DNA of 5,657 nucleotides, from positions 1-5,657 of the forward strand of contig JAUWPX010000120.1 of assembly GCA_030611395.1 (NCBI GenBank). The letters are read 5' to 3'. Each line of letters starts with the position of its first letter. Positions within the stretch are counted from its first letter, which is position 1. This stretch comes from Bacteroidota bacterium. GTDB lineage: Bacteria > Bacteroidota > Bacteroidia > Bacteroidales > VadinHA17. The notes below the pieces were generated by a model. It had not been told where the DNA came from. It saw nothing but the letters and a program-made list of their open reading frames with translations, and did not search any database. Shown one piece after another: positions 1 to 4,893 of this stretch. A program made the position numbers and the translations under genes.

Positions 1-2
1 TC

Positions 3-140
3 CGGCTGGGAACCGGGATTAAAGGGAAAGAATACGCACTTCATACATCTGATTTTAATATTGATGAAAATGCTTTAGCTACAGGAATGGGAAACCTCTC
101 CTGGCTGGCATGTTCTCTCCTGAAGGAAATGAGTGAATGA
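3..140 (+). CDS. C-terminal fragment of a probable M20-family amidohydrolase/peptidase (5' end outside the window)
   Basis: An open frame enters from the left edge and stops at the TGA at 138-140, giving 45 visible residues. The tail contains ALHTSDFNIDENALATG followed by a hydrophobic helix (NLSWLACSLLKEM). In M20D amidohydrolases (hippurate, N-acyl-amino-acid and IAA-conjugate hydrolases) the C-terminus has the form LH(S/N)..(F/Y)DFND-(E/A)-A-(L/I)-P-x-G followed by a helix. The His of that LH motif is usually the last metal-binding residue, and it corresponds to the visible LHT. If the assignment holds, this is a cytoplasmic or periplasmic zinc hydrolase cleaving an N-acyl or peptide bond; the substrate cannot be told. 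The fragment is too short for certainty, and another member of the M20 clan is possible. It runs in the same direction as the ferredoxin gene but is separated from it by 130 A/T-rich bases and a promoter, so co-transcription is unlikely. Confidence 0.55.
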   Translation, partial: RLGTGIKGKEYALHTSDFNIDENALATGMGNLSWLACSLLKEMSE

Positions 141-150
141 GAAATAGAAT

Positions 151-190
151 AAATTAAAAAGTAAAAATTAAAAATTAAAATTTTTTTTAT
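151..190. repeat. Low-complexity A/T tract with imperfect TTAAAAA repeats
   Basis: Directly after the amidohydrolase-like gene the sequence is an imperfect tandem of about four TTAAAAA-like units, ending in a run of eight or more T. The A-rich half can fold back on the T run, so it could act as a weak A/T-only terminator for the gene to its left. There is no G/C-containing stem, so this role is uncertain. Nothing coding is seen here. Confidence 0.5.
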
Positions 191-199
191 GCTTTTTTC

Positions 200-229
200 T
201 TTGCATTTCAAAAAATGAAAATACTTTTG
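200..229 (+). promoter_or_regulatory. Bacteroidota-type promoter of the ferredoxin gene
   Basis: TTTG at 200-203 serves as the -33 element and TACTTTTG at 222-229 is an exact match to the TAnnTTTG -7 element of the primary sigma factor of Bacteroidota. The spacer is 18 bases, within or close to the known range. The predicted transcript starts near 235, giving a leader of about 35 bases before the ATG at 271. Confidence 0.7.
204..220. promoter_or_regulatory. Overlapping dyads inside the promoter spacer (possible operator)
   Basis: Two perfect inverted repeats overlap here: CATTT-N4-AAATG (204-217) and TTTCA-N5-TGAAA (206-220). Both fall entirely between the -33 and -7 elements of the ferredoxin promoter, where a bound dimeric regulator would control initiation. 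The sequence is very A/T-rich, so chance symmetry is a real alternative. Confidence 0.3.
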
Positions 230-270
230 TAGAAAAATAAATCTGATTTATTAATTCAAAATTTTTAGTA

Positions 271-441
271 ATGGCTCATGTAATTAACGATGATTGCACA
301 GCATGCGGTGCTTGTGTTGATGAATGTCCTGTTGAAGCAATCTCAGAAGGTGATATATACAAAATTGATCCTGAACTGTGTACCGATTGTGAAGCATGTG
401 TTGATGTTTGCCCGGTTGAAGCAATTCATTTGGAAGAGTAA
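271..441 (+). CDS. 2[4Fe-4S] ferredoxin (clostridial type, 56 aa)
   Basis: This small gene encodes a complete bacterial-type ferredoxin beginning MAHVINDDCTACGACVDECP. Two classic CxxCxxCxxxCP motifs are visible: Cys9, 12, 15, 19 and Cys37, 40, 43, 47, each followed by VEAI. Each four-Cys set is completed by a Cys from the other, so the protein should hold two low-potential [4Fe-4S] clusters. It is strongly acidic, and 56 residues is the normal length. It is a soluble cytoplasmic one-electron carrier; partners in anaerobes include pyruvate:ferredoxin oxidoreductase, hydrogenases and the Rnf complex, none of which is in the window. The ATG at 271 is the only sensible start and has no Shine-Dalgarno sequence, as is usual in Bacteroidota. 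With its own promoter at 200-229 and a strong terminator at 467-496 it looks monocistronic. The two halves match closely in DNA as well as protein. Confidence 0.95.
   Translation: MAHVINDDCTACGACVDECPVEAISEGDIYKIDPELCTDCEACVDVCPVEAIHLEE
310..426 (+). repeat. Internal duplication within the ferredoxin gene (310-342 and 394-426)
   Basis: The 33 bases encoding ACVDECPVEAI (310-342) and those encoding ACVDVCPVEAI (394-426) match at roughly four positions in five. This is the DNA trace of the ancient duplication that built the two-cluster ferredoxin fold, kept unusually similar here. Confidence 0.7.
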
Positions 442-466
442 AAACTCTATCAATCAGTAACGCACT

Positions 467-496
467 AAAGCACATGGCATTCCATGTGCTTTTTTT
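467..496 (+). terminator. Intrinsic terminator of the ferredoxin gene, possibly bidirectional
   Basis: A perfect stem AGCACATGG / CCATGTGCT (469-477 with 482-490) closes on the 4-base loop CATT, and two A-T pairs extend it to 467-492. On the plus strand it ends in seven T (490-496), a textbook rho-independent terminator 25 bases after the ferredoxin stop. The stop codon of the convergent gldB-like gene (495-497) lies in the T run. On the minus strand the same hairpin is followed only by TTTAGTG, so it may also end gldB transcription, but less strongly. Confidence 0.9.
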
Positions 497-1574
497 ACTT
501 ATTACGATCACGTGGATTATAACCGGAACCTTCCAAAATCAGCTGATAATCATTATTTTCCATTAAGTCAGTGAGTGTTAGCCCCGGGTTTTTCTGCATA
601 TACTGTTCAACAATCCTGTATCCTATCCATACAGCTGCCCTGCCCGGTGAATCACTGGGGAAATAGTTTGTAAATGGTGCTTCACCTATAAGTTTATTAA
701 CCGTCATACGGTCAGAGCTAAAAAGTAATTTGTGCTCAATCAGGTAAGTCCACATTTGTTTTTCATTCCTGCGACAAAATTTCATCTGGTCTGCAGAGAA
801 TCCCATTATTAAGCTGATATCTTCCCGGGGAACCAATGATTTAACAAGATACACCAACTTCCCTTCATGGATAATATTATTTAACACATTATTTACTAAA
901 TCTCTTGATCCCTCTTTATTGAAATACCATTCTGTAGAAACCCATGCAAACATACAATCAGCAACAATTTTTTCCTTATACATGTTTGCCCGTTTATATT
1001 CCGGTAAACCCAGCTGAGTATAGTATTCACATTCAGTACCCAGGTACCTGTCAAGACCAATTGCAAGTATATTTGTGTCAATTATAATAGAGGCATTAAA
1101 CCCGGAAATAAATGTATATATCTCTGGTATTGTTTCCTCACTAAAATAATACCTGTAATGCTTAAATGCTTCTGTTAATGCTTTTTCCAACATATCAATA
1201 TCGGAAAACTCCATGATAACAGCCTGGTATACTTCACGGTTAGTCTGATCAGAAATAAAACTTTTAATATATCGGGGATAATAGGGTGATTTTGTTTCGC
1301 CAATGTTTATTACATAATTAAATAATTCATAAAAATGACCGTAATTATTTTCCAGGTAAAGTATTGAGTAAGTAATACTATCAACGGATAGTTCAAACAG
1401 GTCTTTTTCCAGTCTTTTGATCTTAATTTCCAAATCAATATTATCAATATCTACCTTATAAGCACTCCGGTTACAAGAAAAAAGTAAAAATAATAATACT
1501 AAAGAAAGCATAATAAGTAAACGGATTTTGCGAACGAAGTGAAGCAATCTCTTATGACTTTTCGTAAAACTCAT
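495..1574 (-). CDS. gldB: GldB-like gliding-motility-associated lipoprotein
   Basis: A 359-residue protein with a basic N-terminus, a hydrophobic stretch at residues 19-33 and a lipobox-like LFSC with Cys34, so it should be exported and lipidated. Hallmarks I recognise from the GldB family are a central segment with GFNASIIIDTNILAIGLDRYLG (residues 158-179, quoted in part: DRYLG at 175-179), GEAPFT at 297-302 and SPGRAAVWIGYRIVEQYM at 309-326. Family length is usually about 320, so this is full length with a slightly long leader. GldB is needed for gliding and for assembly or stability of the GldKLMN/type IX secretion machinery in Flavobacterium johnsoniae; its biochemical role is not known. 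Residues 234-239 (IIHEGK) sit where related predicted proteases might carry HExxH, but the second His is missing. No gldC follows: the next gene downstream is the convergent ferredoxin. No Shine-Dalgarno sequence precedes the ATG. A GldB-related protein in a non-gliding species is also possible. Confidence 0.82.
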   Translation of the reverse strand: MSFTKSHKRLLHFVRKIRLLIMLSLVLLFLLFSCNRSAYKVDIDNIDLEIKIKRLEKDLFELSVDSITYSILYLENNYGHFYELFNYVINIGETKSPYYPRYIKSFISDQTNREVYQAVIMEFSDIDMLEKALTEAFKHYRYYFSEETIPEIYTFISGFNASIIIDTNILAIGLDRYLGTECEYYTQLGLPEYKRANMYKEKIVADCMFAWVSTEWYFNKEGSRDLVNNVLNNIIHEGKLVYLVKSLVPREDISLIMGFSADQMKFCRRNEKQMWTYLIEHKLLFSSDRMTVNKLIGEAPFTNYFPSDSPGRAAVWIGYRIVEQYMQKNPGLTLTDLMENNDYQLILEGSGYNPRDRNK

Positions 1575-1684
1575 GACATATCTATTTTATATTCTACTCA
1601 TTTCTTAACTTTAGTTCACTTTAAACTTATTATCTTTACGTTTTGATAATTTCCAGAGAGGCCTTTAAAATATAATATTCTAAT
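1575..1684. promoter_or_regulatory. Divergent promoter region between gldB and the beta-barrel gene
   Basis: These 110 A/T-rich bases must drive both flanking genes. For the rightward gene, TATCTTTA (1631-1638) and TACGTTTT (1637-1644) each miss the TAnnTTTG element by one base, with TTTAG at 1610-1614 as a weak upstream element. For gldB on the minus strand, TAAGTTTA (complement of 1622-1629) also misses by one base. The candidate elements lie almost back to back, so the two promoters may compete. None is an exact match, so the calls are tentative. Confidence 0.4.
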
Positions 1685-2395
1685 ATGAAAAACCTGAATG
1701 TAAAAATAATAAAACTGCCCTCCCTTGCAAAGGTTGTTTTCCTCATTATATTGTTCTTTATCCTGATAACCGCCAGAGGATTTTCACAAGGAATTCGTTT
1801 CGGAATTTTTGCCAATCCGCAAATTAGCTGGTTAAAGCCTGATATAAAAGAGGTTACAAACGAAGGCTCACGACCCGGGGTTAATATTGGCATTTCCATG
1901 AACAACTATTTTACGAATAATTATGCTTTCTCAACAGGCATTTCAATTAATCGTTTAGGAGGTAAAATCAGCTATAAAGATTCAACAACTTTACAACTTA
2001 CTAATAGAACAGATACACTTTTCCCTGGCAATATTCTTACTTACAAAATTCAATACATTACCATTCCACTAGGACTAAAATTCAAGTCTGATGAAATCGG
2101 ATATTTCACTTTTTTTGCTAAAGCAGGGATTGATCCTATGATCAATATTAGCGCTACAGGGTTAACAACTGATAAAAGAATCGATTCGGAAAGTATTAAT
2201 GACGAAATCAATCTGTTTAATCTGGGGTATCACCTGGAGATAGGCATGCAATATTCACTTGGCGGGCAAACAGCTTTACAGTTTGGTCTCAATTATCAAA
2301 ATGGAATTTTAGATATTACAACTGATAGTGAAAATCAGCCTGCTGATAAGATAATTCTAAATAGTGTATCTCTGCATTGCGGAATTATTTTCTAA
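1685..2395 (+). CDS. PorT-like outer-membrane beta-barrel protein
   Basis: A 236-residue protein with a long N-terminal signal peptide: basic residues up to Lys16, a hydrophobic core at 17-30 (KVVFLIILFFILITA), and a likely cleavage around GFSQ (32-35), a common pattern in this phylum. The rest is made of alternating hydrophobic and polar strands separated by polar turns, such as GIRFGIFANPQISWL, NIGISMNNYF, IQYITIPLGLKFKS, FFAKAGIDPMINI and GYHLEIGMQYSLG. It ends in Phe (CGIIF), as outer-membrane barrels do. Length and strand pattern fit the PorT/OMP_b-brl_2 group of about 8-stranded barrels. True PorT of the type IX secretion system belongs to this group, but many members have no known role, and as I recall true porT usually neighbours ubiE, which is absent here, so I give no symbol. 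The next Met is residue 72, inside the barrel, so the start at 1685 stands. nadE begins 16 bases downstream, suggesting one transcript. Confidence 0.8.
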   Translation: MKNLNVKIIKLPSLAKVVFLIILFFILITARGFSQGIRFGIFANPQISWLKPDIKEVTNEGSRPGVNIGISMNNYFTNNYAFSTGISINRLGGKISYKDSTTLQLTNRTDTLFPGNILTYKIQYITIPLGLKFKSDEIGYFTFFAKAGIDPMINISATGLTTDKRIDSESINDEINLFNLGYHLEIGMQYSLGGQTALQFGLNYQNGILDITTDSENQPADKIILNSVSLHCGIIF

Positions 2396-2407
2396 GGAAA
2401 GAAAAAG
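2394..2407 (+). promoter_or_regulatory. Shine-Dalgarno-like purine tract that fixes the nadE start
   Basis: AAGGAAAGAAAAAG lies between the stop of the beta-barrel gene and the ATG at 2412. It is the only purine-rich, AGGA-containing leader before a start codon in the window, which suits an internal operon gene and supports 2412 over the in-frame upstream ATG at 2364. Confidence 0.55.
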
Positions 2408-2411
2408 TATT

Positions 2412-4067
2412 ATGAAAATTGCCATTGCTCAACTTAATCCACATATAGGAAATTTTGAAAGGAATATCACCGCCATAACTGACAGAATCAAAGAAGCAAA
2501 AGAAAGAAATGCTGATTTGGTAATCTTTCCGGAATTCTCTGTTCCCGGGTATCCTCCGCTCGATCTTCTTGAGCGAAAATCGTTTATTGATCGTTGCAAG
2601 CAAGCGGTTATTGAAATTGCAAAACAATGTAAAAATATTGCTGCAATTGTTGGCAGCCCGAGTCTGAACCCGGCAAAAACAGGGAAGAATCTTCTAAATA
2701 CAGCTTATTTATTATCTGAAGGACAAATTATCTTTAGTGCGCATAAAACACTCCTTCCTACCTATGACATATTTGATGAGTACCGGTATTTTGAATCTAA
2801 TACTAAATTTAACATAGTAAATTTTAAAGGGAAAAAGATTGCCATAACAATTTGTGAAGACTTGTGGGATCAGCAGTTACCTGAGACCGATTATGGGAAA
2901 AACAATTTATACAATATATCTCCCATAAAAGAATTAAGTTTACAAAACCCTGATTTTATTATTAACATTGCTGCTTCCCCTTTTACATATTCCAGAATAG
3001 AAACAAAGCGAAATATTTTTACCAGCCAGGCAAAAAAATTTAATACTCCAATAATTTATGTAAACCAGGTTGGTGCACAAACTGAACTTACTTTTGAAGG
3101 AGGATCATTAGTAGTAAATCAGGAAGGTAAAATAGTTGAACGTTTAAAATATTTTGAAGAAGATTTCAAAATAATAGATTCTGAAGAAATTGAAACAAGA
3201 ACACCTTTACCAATTATTAAGAATAACATAACTGAATACATATATAACGCATTGGTTATGGGATTACGTGACTACTTCCACAAAATGAATTTCGGTAAAG
3301 CGATACTTGGTTTATCGGGAGGAATTGATTCGGCGGTAAGTCTTGCAATAGCCAGCGAAGCATTAGGCAGGAAAAATTTGAAAGCTATTTTACTACCTTC
3401 AGGATATTCCACAGAACATTCCATAACAGATGCTGTTTCACTCGCCGATAATCTGCAAATAGATTACAATATTGTCCCAATAGAACCAATGTTCAAAGAC
3501 TTTAAGCAATCTCTGGAACCTCTCTTCAAGGGCCTTCCTGATAATACTACCGAAGAGAATATACAAGCCCGAATACGTGGAGTTTTATTGATGGCTGTTT
3601 CAAACAAGTTTGGACATATACTTTTGAACACATCAAATAAAAGTGAGGCAGCTGTTGGGTATGGAACATTGTATGGTGATATGACAGGAGGACTTTCAGT
3701 GCTTGGAGATGTTTATAAAAGCGAAGTATACAGGCTGGCACACTTCATAAACCGTAATAATGAAATAATTCCTGAAAACACAATTTCAAAACCCCCTTCA
3801 GCAGAACTTAAGCAAAATCAGAAAGACACCGATTCACTTCCTGAATATAAAATACTTGATGATATTCTTTTCCTGTATATTGAAAAACAAATATCAGCAG
3901 ATGAAATCATTAAAAAAGGATTTGACAAAAAGCTTGTTAGAAAAATTATTCATCTTGTGAACATAAGTGAGTATAAGCGTTATCAGTCCCCCCCCATCTT
4001 ACGTATCTCCTCAAAAGCATTTGGAGCAGGCAGAAGAATGCCACTGGTTGCACGATATGATGAGTGA
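2412..4067 (+). CDS. nadE: Glutamine-dependent NAD+ synthetase (551 aa)
   Basis: Catalyses the last step of NAD+ synthesis, ATP-dependent amidation of deamido-NAD+ with ammonia taken from glutamine, in the cytoplasm. Residues 1-265 form a nitrilase-type glutaminase domain with the Glu-Lys-Cys triad visible as Glu41 (VIFPEFSVPGYPPLDLL), Lys112 (HKTLLPTYDIFDEYRYF) and Cys148 (ITICEDLWD). Residues 275-551 form the NAD synthetase domain with the ATP-pyrophosphatase P-loop SGGIDS (302-307), the LLNTSNKSEAAVGYGTLYGD region (404-423), ISKPPSAELK (458-467) and the conserved end SSKAFGAGRRMP (533-544). Length matches the short two-domain bacterial NadE. The reading frame extends back to an ATG at 2364, but that would overlap the barrel gene and add 16 unrelated residues; MKIAIAQLNPHIG is the family's typical start. 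The gene probably shares a transcript with the barrel gene. A run of eight C at 3988-3995 sits in a conserved codon stretch (YQSPPILR) and the frame is intact across it. Confidence 0.96.
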   Translation: MKIAIAQLNPHIGNFERNITAITDRIKEAKERNADLVIFPEFSVPGYPPLDLLERKSFIDRCKQAVIEIAKQCKNIAAIVGSPSLNPAKTGKNLLNTAYLLSEGQIIFSAHKTLLPTYDIFDEYRYFESNTKFNIVNFKGKKIAITICEDLWDQQLPETDYGKNNLYNISPIKELSLQNPDFIINIAASPFTYSRIETKRNIFTSQAKKFNTPIIYVNQVGAQTELTFEGGSLVVNQEGKIVERLKYFEEDFKIIDSEEIETRTPLPIIKNNITEYIYNALVMGLRDYFHKMNFGKAILGLSGGIDSAVSLAIASEALGRKNLKAILLPSGYSTEHSITDAVSLADNLQIDYNIVPIEPMFKDFKQSLEPLFKGLPDNTTEENIQARIRGVLLMAVSNKFGHILLNTSNKSEAAVGYGTLYGDMTGGLSVLGDVYKSEVYRLAHFINRNNEIIPENTISKPPSAELKQNQKDTDSLPEYKILDDILFLYIEKQISADEIIKKGFDKKLVRKIIHLVNISEYKRYQSPPILRISSKAFGAGRRMPLVARYDE

Positions 4068-4107
4068 ATGATAAATTCTGTAAATTTTTTAATTCTCAAT
4101 AATTAAT

Positions 4108-4115
4108 TACCTTTG
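4108..4115 (+). promoter_or_regulatory. -7 promoter element of the Crp/Fnr-family gene
   Basis: TACCTTTG matches TAnnTTTG exactly and lies 30 bases before the ATG at 4145. No exact TTTG is seen at the -33 distance; only a T run at 4085-4090 is close. The predicted start of transcription is near 4121, so the regulator is likely to have its own promoter and not depend on nadE read-through. Confidence 0.55.
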
Positions 4116-4117
4116 GC

Positions 4118-4131
4118 ATGTTTTGCAACAT
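4118..4131. promoter_or_regulatory. Perfect dyad ATGTT-N4-AACAT at the predicted transcription start
   Basis: ATGTT (4118-4122) and AACAT (4127-4131) form a perfect inverted repeat with a 4-base centre TTGC. The half-site length and spacing follow the form of FNR boxes (TTGAT-N4-ATCAA), though the bases differ. It begins two bases after the -7 element, so a protein bound there would block transcription. The obvious candidate is the product of the next gene, acting on itself. Confidence 0.4.
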
Positions 4132-4144
4132 ATAACTAAATTAA

Positions 4145-4846
4145 ATGCAATATAGTAACCCACATTTTGAAGATGTTATTGAAAACAATAAGTCAGTTTT
4201 CAATAACATTTCTGAAGAAGAAAAAAAGATTCTTAACGATAATCACACATTTGCGCATTTCAAGAAAGGTGAAATTATTTACAAAGAAGGAGAGAAGCCC
4301 CTGGGGTTAATATGTCTTTCGCAAGGAAAAGTAAAAATATTCAAGGAAGGTGTTGGCGGAAGAGAACAAATAGTACGGATGGCAAAGCCATATGGGTTTA
4401 TTGGTTACAGGGCTCTTTTTGCCGAAGAAAATTACATTGCCTCATCTGTAGCCATAGAAGATTCCATAATTTGCATATTGGATAAAGATGTCTTATTCAA
4501 AATTCTAAGAAATAACGCCAGACTCACCATGCGTTTTCTCGTATCATTAGCTACTGAACTGGGATTTTCCAATCGCCGGACTGTTACTTTAACACAGAAA
4601 CATATTAGGGGCAGACTTGCTGAATCTTTACTTTTTCTGATGAACACTTATGGCTTTGAGCAAAATGGAGCAACCCTGAAAGTTTACCTCTCCAGGGAAG
4701 ATATAGCCAATTTGTCTAATATGACCACCTCGAACGCTATCAGGACATTATCAACATTCGCCAGTGAGAATGTAATTTCATTGGAAGGAAGAAAAATCAA
4801 GATACTCGACCTGCATAAACTTGAAAGAATTAGTGCGTTGGGCTAG
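4145..4846 (+). CDS. Crp/Fnr-family transcriptional regulator
   Basis: A 233-residue cytoplasmic dimeric DNA-binding regulator of typical length. Residues 15-120 form a cyclic-nucleotide-type beta-roll (FKKGEIIYKEGEKPLGLICLSQGKVKIF), residues about 120-152 the dimer helix, and residues about 155-225 a Crp-type winged helix with the helix-turn-helix LSREDIANLSNMTTSNAIRT (182-201). Aligned without gaps to E. coli CRP through FIG(85-87)...V102, the cAMP-binding residues Glu72, Arg82 and Ser83 become Tyr88, Ile98 and Ala99, so cAMP binding is unlikely. Only two Cys (57 and 110) are present, so there is no FNR-type iron-sulfur cluster either. The ligand or signal is unknown; haem, another small molecule, or ligand-free action are open. 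No in-frame Met follows until residue 79, so the start at 4145 is firm. It has its own promoter, a dyad at the transcription start, and a glycosyltransferase gene 47 bases downstream. Confidence 0.92.
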   Translation: MQYSNPHFEDVIENNKSVFNNISEEEKKILNDNHTFAHFKKGEIIYKEGEKPLGLICLSQGKVKIFKEGVGGREQIVRMAKPYGFIGYRALFAEENYIASSVAIEDSIICILDKDVLFKILRNNARLTMRFLVSLATELGFSNRRTVTLTQKHIRGRLAESLLFLMNTYGFEQNGATLKVYLSREDIANLSNMTTSNAIRTLSTFASENVISLEGRKIKILDLHKLERISALG

Positions 4847-4893
4847 CAAAAACTATCATCCAGCTAAAAACAGTACTTTAAGCTGTTAACAAA

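Noticed and set aside
284..511. Open frame of 75 codons on the minus strand over the ferredoxin gene
   Set aside because: It is the reverse shadow of the ferredoxin coding sequence and runs through the terminator; the Cys- and His-rich translation has no family character.
896..1081. Minus-strand open frame of 61 codons inside the gldB-like gene
   Set aside because: It is an alternative frame fully inside a convincing lipoprotein gene and has no start signal.
1669..1679. Palindrome AATATAATATT just before the beta-barrel start codon
   Set aside because: It is pure A/T in an A/T-rich spacer, so the symmetry is expected by chance.
1636..1905. Minus-strand open frame of 89 codons across the start of the beta-barrel gene
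   Set aside because: It overlaps the signal peptide coding region and the divergent promoter; the translation looks like an antisense shadow.
2364..2411. Upstream in-frame ATG that would lengthen nadE by 16 residues
   Set aside because: It lies inside the beta-barrel gene, and the added residues do not match the usual NadE start; the ATG at 2412 has a purine-rich leader.
2385..2627. Minus-strand open frame of 80 codons at the start of nadE
   Set aside because: Antisense shadow of the conserved glutaminase domain, without promoter or family features.
3547..3741. Minus-strand open frame of 64 codons within nadE
   Set aside because: Antisense shadow of the most conserved part of the synthetase domain.
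4060..4071. ATGAGTGAATGA at the end of nadE, also found at 129-140 at the end of the first gene
   Set aside because: The two copies are read in different frames and share no flanking similarity, so a 12-base coincidence of stop-codon regions is the simplest reading.
4071..4090. Possible terminator after nadE (AAATT/AATTT stem then T run)
   Set aside because: The stem is only five A-T pairs and would not be stable; the T run may instead belong to the regulator's promoter.
4432..4647. Minus-strand open frame of 71 codons within the Crp/Fnr gene
   Set aside because: Antisense shadow; no supporting signal.
4861..4885. Hairpin CAGCTAAA / TTTAAGCTG between the regulator and the glycosyltransferase
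   Set aside because: It needs a bulged base and no T run follows, so it is not a convincing terminator; it could be chance.
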